Shown here piece after piece: positions 36,701 to 44,245 of a stretch of DNA of 64,000 nucleotides (the first letter of the stretch is position 1; each line of letters opens with the position of its first letter). The translations under genes and the position numbers were made by a program. The stretch lies in the NCBI GenBank assembly GCA_014084085.1, contig NPFB01000119.1, forward strand, positions 115,220 to 179,219, given 5' to 3'. The notes beneath the pieces were generated by a model, which searched no databases, was not told the DNA's origin, and saw only the letters and a list, made by a program, of their open reading frames with translations. Source of the DNA: Hondaea fermentalgiana (taxonomy: Eukaryota > Sar > Bigyra > Thraustochytrida > Thraustochytriidae).

Positions 36701-36977
36701 GCAGACCTCGATGTTTATTCGTGCCATCGCGATCTTCCTCAATGACTTTTCGACGTGCGCTCTCATTTTCTGCCCCAAGGTATACTTTTGCATATTCGGT
36801 CCTCCGGAGAGCTCTGGATTTGGCACGAGCGCCCTCAAGCCAAAGAGTAGGAGCCGAGCGGGGGTTTCAAGAACCCAGGTCGCCTCGGTGACTCAGGCGT
36901 CGAGTAAAGTGACGAGCAATGCCCCGGAGACGAAGCAGGAGTCTCTTGGCGCGACAGACTCTGTCGCAAAGTACTAA
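33735..36977 (+). CDS. Tandem Cache-like / EGF-like / class C seven-helix receptor (receptor B)
   Basis: A 1080-residue paralogue of receptor A with the same plan. The ATG at 33735 opens a signal peptide (about 1-26, hydrophobic ACALLLLQCITPALG). Four Cache-like units begin near residues 53 (ACSADYAAPC), 212 (TCPTTVNRLC), 380 (CSVEYSEPC) and 531 (ACSSMYSAPC). Unit 2 carries EGGWYVF and GGGWASYDW, and unit 3 carries GGGWLEL. The EGF-like module lies at about 693-728 (CSDGCPANGYC, CECGFYY). The seven-helix region at about 765-1025 shares long identical blocks with receptor A, such as ACMAQPWFYG, SYQCRKVNGVFAE and DDPLNG, and keeps the class C marks RASQPVLLILVG, KLRRVVKVF and WTLTDPL. The tail is Ser/Thr/Lys-rich and differs from receptor A. 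Ligand and coupling are unknown. The two genes lie about 29 kb apart in opposite orientation, so they are paralogues but not a simple tandem pair. Confidence 0.85.
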   Translation: MTKFRSCALQLACALLLLQCITPALGRRPPRFHDRFLTSEDEISNTTVTAFPACSADYAAPCSFNNVLRLVLTTSKLLSAQANEEQLQAILDQVNAQEFNIKDAYGFVPYIFDADSMRCIANGRNAVGFSNLTLEEMALSLGVTTTQDGLSEEVLLASAEDSDGWFKFNFVSEDFDGEPVSFLGYANRIDVIGHSYVIVAGFAHRYLPRPPVETCPTTVNRLCNIVTAQSLVGAALYSAMTADTPAELRETWNDITFSTDTTYQEGGWYVFAYGFGENFTSGAFAHKRSDWIEKTLFDISLSIVPDVSKQNGTRLHEHFVAEALSGGGWASYDWAVSSTATAQEKVSYVAGLRRFGNDYYVGAGFNHIRDPAAESALCGTCSVEYSEPCAMSNVLTLAAHAQVDILTRSEEDGLFVGINNVNSEEYIMPGGFGVLIVDYATRTVMADTVDASLVGADAAAAFAVRHIGEVSTADAKLKDLADLGGGWLELAGEDNVSSFAAFVQKLVTDDNEYYLILGYRRERAPVTEACSSMYSAPCSEISSQALIGEIVTDIQLASSDAEVSAILVEINAGNVTVGPDFYPIILDENLNIVAHGDVTAHQGWNMSDPQPYVDFLQQTESVTSLGDSFEANVVYNAFKLGGGTFSVSWNDAFGSSVDKIVSVQAARQVSAADGGVTWYYVMTMYIDAPAPTLCSDGCPANGYCTEEDSSDGLPARCECGFYYTAVYADASNETCASTLTRNLTMTCEVDEDKAGVSSIKLIARVLGGMNSAFALGCIVWTIAMRNNAIVRASQPVLLILVGFGTMTSSMTNFVMAVDDSVGPAAGEGKNDLANWACMAQPWFYGIGFAITFSTMIVKLRRVVKVFRSAARMKKARGVSLKTAVQVLIFLVAIEAIGLLAWTLTDPLQFVRPSDDPLNGACESPHSSIFVWFMAAYHLGLLMYGAVLSYQCRKVNGVFAEAKYLSLAMVSNLQILVLALPVIKLTANDEQTSMFIRAIAIFLNDFSTCALIFCPKVYFCIFGPPESSGFGTSALKPKSRSRAGVSRTQVASVTQASSKVTSNAPETKQESLGATDSVAKY

Positions 36978-38462
36978 CCCTTAGCTACTTTGCGTAGTAT
37001 TTGAAAAAAATCAGAAACAAAAAAGATCAGCCAGAAGGCAGACTTTGTGTTGTTTGTATCCTGCCCGCGGCAGAACCTCGCAGCGTCAGAAGGTGTACGC
37101 CAGCATCCGGTTTTGTGTCGCGGCATCTCCAGCATTCGGTCTCGTATCGCAGCATCTCCTTCATCTTGTCCAGTCCACTTTCCTCTCCGCATCTCGTCCC
37201 TTTTTTTATCTCCCGATCTCCCGAACTCCCGATCTTCTCCAGAACTAATTAGTTCCCACGGCCGAAGACCAACGTGGACGCGCTCGTCTCCTGTTGTTGC
37301 TACTGGCCGCTCTCCCGTCCTCACGCCCCCGCAAAACTGGTGGACGCCTTCACGACTGCGCTGCTCCGGGGTCCGGGGCCGGACGTGCAGGATCCGGGAT
37401 CCAGATCGACGGCTGCGGCAGCTGCGGCGCGCAACTCCGGAGCGGCGGGTGTGGCAGGCGGCACGAACAGACACCAATGATCACAACGCGGCTGGCCACC
37501 TGCCACCACTGCCCGGTGACCTGCAATGCTGGTTGCGGCCACGGCGCGTCCAGGCTTTCGGAAGCCATGACCCAGGCTATAAAGAGCGAGCGAGGGAGAG
37601 GGGTGTCCCGGACGCGGTCGAAGTGAAGGGCCCGCAGCGGCCCGCCTCTTCCCCGCAGCCGACTTTCTCTCAGCCTCCGAGAACGGCGGCCAACGCGCCT
37701 TGCCCTGGTTGGCGCCGCTTGTGTGGGGGAGGAAAGTGCGGAAGTAGAGCTGTGGAGAGGGAGGCGTCCACCGACGATGCACGCGCCAACACATGGTACG
37801 ATTACGCGACGGAGGGCGGGAATCTCCTCTCGTCTCGGAGCAGCTCGTCTCGGTCGGCTGTGATCGTCACGGGCTGACACGTCACGCCTCAGCGCCACGC
37901 AGCACAGCACGGCGCGGACTCTGAGCTGTGCAGGAGCAGCCATGGCAGCTGCAGCTGCAGCTGGCTGCAGGCAGCTGAGCAGCCAGAGTGCAACAAAATC
38001 ACTGGCAGCAGGCGCAGGCCGGCGAGGAGACTCAATTTCACGCCGGCTGGCGCAAGGCTGCGCAGTTGAGTCAGGGTTCATGGACCCTGCGTGCGGCTCT
38101 CTCGCGGACACCCGCGCGCGCGCGTTGCCATGCCTCGCCTCGTCCGTCGCTGCAGGAGACCAGGACAGCACAGGACGGCGGAGCGCGGCGCGGGAGAGCG
38201 CGTCCTGCAGAGCGAGGTGTCCACCCCTGCTTTACGTGCATGCTCGATGCACTGCACGCGTGCTGCGCATTCTCCCGGCTCTGCACACGCGTTGGTGATA
38301 CGTCTCACGGCCCGTCCTTGGAACTTGACAGTACGTCCGCCCACCGCCATCTTCCAGCTCGTCCTTCTTGCCCTCAAAATCTACGCCAGCGATGGCGGCC
38401 GCGGCGCGGCCGGCGAAAGCAAACCCCAATCCTCTTGCCCATCCAAGGAGAGAAAGAAGAGA

Positions 38463-38496
<34 letters not shown>

Positions 38497-38506
38497 GTAT
38501 CGAACA
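36978..38506. other. Intergenic region before the secreted Cys-rich gene
   Basis: No supported gene. Long GC-rich open frames on both strands overlap each other and resemble no family. A TATA-like element (ggctataaagag, about 37575-37586) is visible, but it is over 900 bases from the next start. An AAGC microsatellite closes the region. Confidence 0.6.
38463..38495. repeat. (AAGC)n microsatellite in the leader of the secreted Cys-rich gene
   Basis: About eight perfect aagc units ending 11 bases before the start codon at 38507, so the tract is almost certainly in the 5' UTR. Confidence 0.93.
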
Positions 38507-39754
38507 ATGCGGACCACGGTGCTCATTGCGTTCACTGTCGCCTGCCTCGCAGCGCGGACCGAGGCGTGCGGTCTCAAAGGCAAAGAGCCCTGCGACACCG
38601 AGATCCCCTGTCGCGGCGGCCTCACCGTGATCGACGGCGAGTGTACCCCGTGCGGCTCAAGCGGCAAGCCCATCTGCCCGGAACCCAATACGCTCGACTG
38701 CCGAGGACGTACCGTCGAATACAATAAAGGGTACTGCTCATCCTGCGGCGGCAAGGGCCAGCCCCTCTGCACAACTGGCGCGCCATGCAACGGCGGTCTC
38801 GCCCCTAATCTCTCTGACGGCACAAAATGCTCCCCGTGCGGAGGCAAGAAGCAACCCTGGTGCACGGGTGACAACGAGCTGCGCTGCGATCCGCTGTACA
38901 CGCCCCAGATTGACGGCTCGTGCAGCGTGTGCGGCTTTGAAGTCTTTAAAGGTTCGACTCCGCTGCCCCAGTGCGCAATCACCGGCCACTTCCTCGCCGA
39001 GGAGTTCGACAGCGGGGCCGAGGATGCCACAAATCGGATGCTGCTTGGCAAGCAGAAAGCCACGCTCACCTTCACGCCCATGGGAGAGCCTGGAGCCGCT
39101 GAAGAATACATCGTTACGAAGACTTACGATCAAGCCCTCACCGCCCCCGAGGAGGATCACTTTGCCAATATTGACGGAGCGCCAATGGCTCTCACAGCTG
39201 ATGACATCGGTTTCAACTTTCCCTTTTATGGGCGCACGTATGGCACTGCAGACTATCATGTCATTTGTGTGAGCCCGCAAGGCTTCATCTCGTTTGTGCG
39301 CAAAGCCGCTGATTGCGAAAGTGACATTCTTGATGCGGAGAGCACAGACCTGACAAGGTTGCACTTCATGCAACCGCGCATTAGCGGCTACTTTGCAAAA
39401 TGGAAGCCCACCGACTGCTCGGTCAGCCCCAGCCAAAAGCCCCATGGCTGCGTCCGAGCCTTCAAAGGAAAGACTGCGGAAGACGTTTCTTACTTTCACG
39501 TTTTCTTCTCCCAGCTTATCGACTACGACCAGGAAGATGGCAAGAGAGTGCAGTTCGACATTCGCATCCATGAGAACGGCGTGATCCAGATCAAGCACCA
39601 ATGGGCAGTCGCTGGCTACAAGAACGGAGTTGTTGGTCTTTCTCCCATCAATGACCGCTTCGTCGGCCGAATGGCTGAACGAGTCGATTTCACTGTCAAC
39701 ACCTGCTACAGTGGTTTCACCGAGCAAGCGGATGGTACGTGCGCTCGCGACTAA
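38507..39754 (+). CDS. Secreted Cys-rich protein with nidogen/PLXDC-like beta-sandwich domain
   Basis: A 415-residue predicted secreted protein. The ATG at 38507 opens a signal peptide (MRTTVLIAFTVACLAARTEA). The frame extends upstream, but only as low-complexity leader. Residues about 21-155 contain three or four Cys-rich repeats of the form CxxCGxxGxPxC (CTPCGSSGKPIC, CSSCGGKGQPLC, CSPCGGKKQPWC), ending in CSVCGFEV. Residues about 195-405 form one globular domain with FNFPFYGRTY, VSPQGFISF, ISGYFAKW, a strand pair ending FDIRIHENGVIQIKH, and VVGLSPINDRF. The pattern of FPFYG followed by a GFI-F strand and a final H-x-G-x-I hairpin is what nidogen (NIDO) and plexin-domain-containing proteins show. 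I recognise the fold type, not a named orthologue. A role in the cell wall or extracellular matrix is an inference. Confidence 0.75.
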   Translation: MRTTVLIAFTVACLAARTEACGLKGKEPCDTEIPCRGGLTVIDGECTPCGSSGKPICPEPNTLDCRGRTVEYNKGYCSSCGGKGQPLCTTGAPCNGGLAPNLSDGTKCSPCGGKKQPWCTGDNELRCDPLYTPQIDGSCSVCGFEVFKGSTPLPQCAITGHFLAEEFDSGAEDATNRMLLGKQKATLTFTPMGEPGAAEEYIVTKTYDQALTAPEEDHFANIDGAPMALTADDIGFNFPFYGRTYGTADYHVICVSPQGFISFVRKAADCESDILDAESTDLTRLHFMQPRISGYFAKWKPTDCSVSPSQKPHGCVRAFKGKTAEDVSYFHVFFSQLIDYDQEDGKRVQFDIRIHENGVIQIKHQWAVAGYKNGVVGLSPINDRFVGRMAERVDFTVNTCYSGFTEQADGTCARD

Positions 39755-40356
39755 TCTTACCGAGGCGTACCCGACTTATCATCCTCAAATATCAATTCTC
39801 TCTTTTTCTTGTTTTCTTGGCCCGCCACGCTTCAATTCGTGCTCTTCCAATGTCGGTTTTTCTTGGCAAAATAGATTTGCGGGTCCTTTAAAGTCACTTC
39901 GACCTCTTTACTCTCGACAATGGATTCGTTCAACTGTCATCAAATTGTAGCCAGGCTATTTAATATGTAGGAGAAGGAGAACAACGTCAAGGACTGCAAC
40001 GCACGAGGCCTTCAATGCCTTGTCAGGGCAAAGCAATCCTTTGTAAAACCAGGTGTAAAGATGGCAAAGATGGGGTTTTGGGTCTCAGAGGAAGAGCAGG
40101 GAGTCTTCGGTCCATCTTTTAATTAATAGAGGGGTCGATCTTGTCTGGAAAGGCAACCATCGATATGGGTTTTGAGAAACTACTTTTAGGCGGAAACTCG
40201 ATTGCCAAGGTCCTGCGCACCCCTCGTTCACGCCGCTTGCTTACCTAGCTGCTATTCCACCGTTACTATTTATCTCTATAAACAATATTTTACAAGCCGT
40301 AACTAGCATAAGTTTACCAGAAGAGTCACTTCGTGCACGAGATGGATTTGATGTAA
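39755..40356. other. Intergenic region before the PWP1 gap
   Basis: No gene visible. It is A/T-richer than its surroundings, contains ttaattaa near 40120, and should hold the PWP1 promoter. It ends directly in the assembly gap. Confidence 0.6.
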
Positions 40357-40456
40357 NNNNNNNNNNNNNNNNNNNNNNNNNNNNNNNNNNNNNNNNNNNN
40401 NNNNNNNNNNNNNNNNNNNNNNNNNNNNNNNNNNNNNNNNNNNNNNNNNNNNNNNN
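40357..40456. other. Assembly gap (100 N) at the PWP1 5' end
   Basis: Exactly 100 N. The PWP1 frame is already open at the first base after it, so the start codon and first residues are missing. Confidence 0.98.
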
Positions 40457-42193
40457 AGAGGTTCCGGACCACTACACAATCAAGGAGGCTGCCGCTATTC
40501 CGAGCTGTCGGCGGAGGAGATCGAGCACATTCGCAAGGCACAGGCGCAGGAAGAGGGCCAGGACAATGCCCAGGAAGAGAATGAGCAAGAAGCCAAGGAG
40601 GCCAAGAGCAAAAAGTCCAGCAAGGACCGCCACGGCCTCCCCGCGGAGCTCCGCATGGATGACTACGGCGAGGAGGAGGACGCCCTCAACTGGCAGGCTG
40701 CGCAGGACGATGACGAGGACCTCGACGACGACGACGACGACGAGGCCATTGCCACGAGCCATATGGAAGACGTGGTGGAGAAGGCCGCCGGCGAGGAAAG
40801 CGACGGCGACGAGGACGAGGACGAAAATGACGATGATGATGACGACGACGCCGTGATCGAGGACGAAGATGGAGAAGATGACGGTGCCGAGATGAGCGAT
40901 GGAGATGATGACGACAACAATGATGATTCAGAAGATGATGGCCTCGATTCGGACGCGGAGGACATGATGATCAAGGGCTCGGATCGGGTCATTGTTGTCG
41001 CCAACACGGATGAAGAGTACAGCAACCTCGAAGTGTATCTCTACGACGATGAGGAGGGAAGCATGTATGTGCACCACGACATCCCCATGCCGGCCTTTCC
41101 GCTGAGCACAACGTGGATCGGGTGCGGAGCCGAGGTCTTTGGTGGAGATGCCGTCTCCAATGGATCTCGCAGCATGATCGGCGTCGGTACCTTTAAGCCG
41201 GTGATCGAAGTGTGGAACTTGGACGTATTGGATGCTCTCGAGCCAACGATCGAGCTCGGTAAGATCGCTGGGGACGAAGGCCGGTGCGCAGTGAGCACTG
41301 GCGCCCCGCACACGGACGCTGTCATGGGTCTCGACTGGAATCGCGCGCACCCTGCCCTTCTCGCAAGTTCGTCTGCAGACAAGACCATCAAACTTTGGGA
41401 CATGAGCAAGAACGCCTGTGTCCACACGTACACGCATCACAAAGACAAGGTGCAGTCAGTTGCCTGGAACCCGGTGGAATCCAGTGTTCTTCTCGCGGGT
41501 TCGTTCGACCAGACGCTTTCTGTCTTTGACGCAAATGCCGGCGCAGGAGCCCAGGTCCTGTCCATGAAGCTTGCCTCTGACGTCGAAAGCTGCATCTGGA
41601 ACACACACAGGCCTGAGCAGGTTCTGGCTTGCACGGAAGACGGCAAGGTCACCTGCTTTGATGTACGCAATGCCGCGGCCGGCCCCCTGTACAGCTTTCA
41701 GGCGCATGCACGCAAGCCTTGCTCTGCGATCTCTGTGTCGCCGCTCGTGCGCGGTCTTTTGGCCACTTGCTCAGTTGACAAGTCTGTCAAACTCTGGGAT
41801 CTCGAGGCCCTCCCCGGTCCACGCTGCGTCGGTCAAAAGACCATGAGCGTCGGCCCGCTCTTTGATGTGGCTTTTGACCCGGACTCGCCCTTTATGCTTG
41901 CTGCGGCAGGTCAAGGCCCGCTGGCGCTGTGGGAGGTTGATGAGGACGAGAACGATTTGCAAAAGATCTTCAAGTCACGCATTTTGGGCGGCAACGATGC
42001 CTCTACTCCTTCCGACGCTGCCGACGGCGCCGCCACGGCTGCTGCCATCTCTTCTGCTGCAAGTGGAGGCGATCTTGCCGCGGGAGACAGTCCTGCTGCC
42101 GAGAGCATGGACACGAGCCTCACGGGCGCGTCCAAGAAGTCATCCAAAGCCAAGGGCAAAAACAAGAAGAACAAGAACAAGAAGAAGGCGTAA
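40457..42193 (+). CDS. PWP1: Periodic tryptophan protein 1 homologue, WD40 ribosome-biogenesis factor, 5'-partial
   Basis: A nucleolar WD40 protein linked in yeast to 25S rRNA maturation and in animals to rDNA chromatin. 578 residues are open to the gap. The first good family match is SELSAEEIEHIRKAQ (about residues 15-30), comparable to the N-terminal ELSxEE helix of animal PWP1. A long Asp/Glu-rich stretch (about 70-165) follows, as in the family but longer. Then come the PWP1-specific strand NLEVYLYDDEEGSMYVHHD, FKPVIEVWNLDVLDALEP, and WD repeats such as LASSSADKTIKLWDM and TYTHHKDKVQSVAWNPVE. The C-terminus is Ala-rich, then a Lys-rich tail (KAKGKNKKNKNKKKA) suited to nucleolar targeting. 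An in-frame ATG at 40655 lies after the conserved helix and is not the natural start. Just after the gap another frame reads VPDHYTIKE, which also resembles the family. Confidence 0.95.
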   Translation, partial: RGSGPLHNQGGCRYSELSAEEIEHIRKAQAQEEGQDNAQEENEQEAKEAKSKKSSKDRHGLPAELRMDDYGEEEDALNWQAAQDDDEDLDDDDDDEAIATSHMEDVVEKAAGEESDGDEDEDENDDDDDDDAVIEDEDGEDDGAEMSDGDDDDNNDDSEDDGLDSDAEDMMIKGSDRVIVVANTDEEYSNLEVYLYDDEEGSMYVHHDIPMPAFPLSTTWIGCGAEVFGGDAVSNGSRSMIGVGTFKPVIEVWNLDVLDALEPTIELGKIAGDEGRCAVSTGAPHTDAVMGLDWNRAHPALLASSSADKTIKLWDMSKNACVHTYTHHKDKVQSVAWNPVESSVLLAGSFDQTLSVFDANAGAGAQVLSMKLASDVESCIWNTHRPEQVLACTEDGKVTCFDVRNAAAGPLYSFQAHARKPCSAISVSPLVRGLLATCSVDKSVKLWDLEALPGPRCVGQKTMSVGPLFDVAFDPDSPFMLAAAGQGPLALWEVDEDENDLQKIFKSRILGGNDASTPSDAADGAATAAAISSAASGGDLAAGDSPAAESMDTSLTGASKKSSKAKGKNKKNKNKKKA

Positions 42194-42630
42194 GTGACCA
42201 CCGCTGTGCGGCCCACGTCTATGATTCGGCTCCCTTTTTGTTGTTATGGCGCAAAGATGCGCATGGATTGACTGTGGTGCCCATAAGCTTAACCGTAATA
42301 TGATCTATCTAGGCTTAGCCCTTTCCAGCCAGCCAGGCGGGATGAAGACATTGAAAGAGAGAAACAAAGAGAGAGTAAGAGGGTGCAGGTATACCTTTGT
42401 TCACCTCTTGGTTTCTTTGCTTGTTTACAGAGAGACAACCTAGGCGCGCGCGGGGGTGGGGGCACGTGAACGGATCTTCTTGTGGCGCAGGTAACCCAGG
42501 TTGTCCGGCAGAGCATATGCGTGTGATTGACATCTTTGGTTCACTTACTTGTTCATTCGTTTGTTTGCTTTAGTTGTCTGGCCAAGTTTGCCAGCGGACT
42601 GGCTCGCAGCGTGCCTCCAATCGTATGTAT
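42194..42630. other. Convergent 3' intergenic region PWP1 / sulfotransferase
   Basis: Short A/T-containing 3' flanks of two convergent genes. No gene, RNA or long repeat seen. Confidence 0.7.
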
Positions 42631-43968
42631 TTATATTTCAAAGGAGCTCGAGAAGGCATTGCAGGATGCAAGCGGCTGCGTCCACTGCGAAGCGTACATA
42701 CTCTTCGCAGCCTGATAAATGCGTATGTCATCCTGGAGGCGCTTGCGCAGGTCGGCCATGATCGCCTCGTCTTTCAGCTGTGTCTCGATTCGCTCATCAT
42801 AGACGGCAGCGTTGGCAATACGGTGTTTCTCGCGTACTTCGCGCAATGCATCTACATACGCTGGACCTAGCTCTTGCTCGAGTCGTGCGATCCCGTCAGC
42901 CAGGTCCTCCAATAGTAGAAATCGCATGCAAGGGTGGCCAAGGTTGTGAATTGCAGCTTCCGCGCCGCAGCCTGTGTCGCAGCCCCGCGTGAGACGCCAG
43001 AGCAAAAAGTGTGGCTCTCCGAGGCCCTCCTCAAAGAATTCCCAAATATTCAATGGACAAAAACCTTGCTTGCGCCATTCAGGCCGCCACTTTTTTCGAT
43101 TCTCGGCGCCTTGAATACACACGTAATTGTAATTGCTAATTGCTCTTTCCAAGGGATCGCGTAAAATCACCAAATATATGCAGGGTCGTTTGGGGAAGTG
43201 ATCACAGAGCCCCAGCGCCATGCTACCCCATACCGCTCGAAGAGGGCAGCCACTTGCACGATTTGCTTCTTCGAGAGAGTCCATTTGCAATTCATGCTGT
43301 GGCTTGCCGCAGCGAATATACACCGGCTCGTCCCATGATCTTGTGTTGCCTTCATCATTATGGTGGCTCTGGGTCTGTGCAAGAGCACCTGCACCCGTTG
43401 GCACGGCCCATGGCTCGCCTAGTGCGGGCCAACCTTGAAAAGTTCCTAGTCCTGCGCCGTCCCAGTGCTGCGAAGCCAGCGTCGGGAAAATCACGTCTTT
43501 CTTTATCGTTGACCCTCCAGCTTTGTTGATGTGGATGAAAGCGACAAGGAGATGATTCGCAATTGTTTCCTTGTTTAGCGCCTGGCTTGTAGGCGGCAGC
43601 GCGTACGTGACCGCGTTTGCCCCGTCCATTTCGGACCGACAATTGCACTGTCGAATGTCTTGGCGTTTGCTCGGCGCATAGCACGGGTCCTTATTTAGCA
43701 CATTGATTGCAGACGTCTCCCGGCACGATGCCAATGCTACTGTTGCCCCCGGCGTCGTCTTTGCAGGTGTCGTTGTCGGCTCCTCTGCGCTGCTCGTCCT
43801 CACAACTTGGAGAAAGTTTGGAGTCGTCGCATCCATCCAAAAGCCTCTTTCCCTCAAGACGGTCCACTGCGTCAGCGCAAGAACTGTCAGTCCCGCCAGC
43901 GCTGCAAGCAAAGTAACCTTGCGCGCGCCGCGGCCCGGCGCCGGCGCCGGCGCCGAGGTCTCGTCCAT
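42631..43968 (-). CDS. Golgi-type type II membrane sulfotransferase
   Basis: A 445-residue enzyme expected to transfer sulfate from PAPS to a glycan in the Golgi lumen. The ATG at 43966-43968 (MDETSAPAPAPGRG) is preferred: it has a strong context (G at -3 and +4), and the longer frame upstream would need a GTG. Residues about 17-38 are a signal anchor (VTLLAALAGLTVLALTQWTV), giving a type II topology. The 5'-PAPS-binding loop is FIHINKAGGSTIKK (about 145-158) and the 3'-phosphate site is RDPLERAISNYNYVC (about 267-281), the pair that defines the sulfotransferase fold. Cys residues in the catalytic half (CDTGCGAEA, HPCMRF) suggest lumenal disulfides. Acceptor specificity cannot be read. It lies head-to-tail with the carboxypeptidase on the same strand, but nothing shows they are functionally linked. 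Confidence 0.85.
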   Translation of the reverse strand: MDETSAPAPAPGRGARKVTLLAALAGLTVLALTQWTVLRERGFWMDATTPNFLQVVRTSSAEEPTTTPAKTTPGATVALASCRETSAINVLNKDPCYAPSKRQDIRQCNCRSEMDGANAVTYALPPTSQALNKETIANHLLVAFIHINKAGGSTIKKDVIFPTLASQHWDGAGLGTFQGWPALGEPWAVPTGAGALAQTQSHHNDEGNTRSWDEPVYIRCGKPQHELQMDSLEEANRASGCPLRAVWGSMALGLCDHFPKRPCIYLVILRDPLERAISNYNYVCIQGAENRKKWRPEWRKQGFCPLNIWEFFEEGLGEPHFLLWRLTRGCDTGCGAEAAIHNLGHPCMRFLLLEDLADGIARLEQELGPAYVDALREVREKHRIANAAVYDERIETQLKDEAIMADLRKRLQDDIRIYQAAKSMYASQWTQPLASCNAFSSSFEI

Positions 43969-44245
43969 CGCCCTAGCCAGCAGCCGCGATCGAGGTTTGC
44001 GTCTGGGAGACAACAAAGTGAACCAGCTGGCCGACCGACCGTGACCCACTGGTGGTGACTTTGCGGCTCCAGGGGTGGGTCACGTGATCTTGGCCGCCAC
44101 AGCGGACAGCGATCAGAGAGATCATTTTGCAAAAACTCAAAGACACACGGCGGCACTCGTGCGTAGTAGTATCTTGAAAAGCAGGAGAAACTAGAGACGG
44201 CGAAAACGCTTTCGTCAAGGCTAGGTAGAAATGAGTTTGGATTTT

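Noticed and set aside
37988..38506. 173-residue N-terminal extension of the secreted Cys-rich protein
   Set aside because: Would bury a perfect signal peptide internally and ends in translated AAGC repeat.
43969..44049. 27-residue N-terminal extension of the sulfotransferase
   Set aside because: The extended frame starts at GTG (44047-44049). The ATG at 43966-43968 has a good context and is directly followed by the signal anchor.
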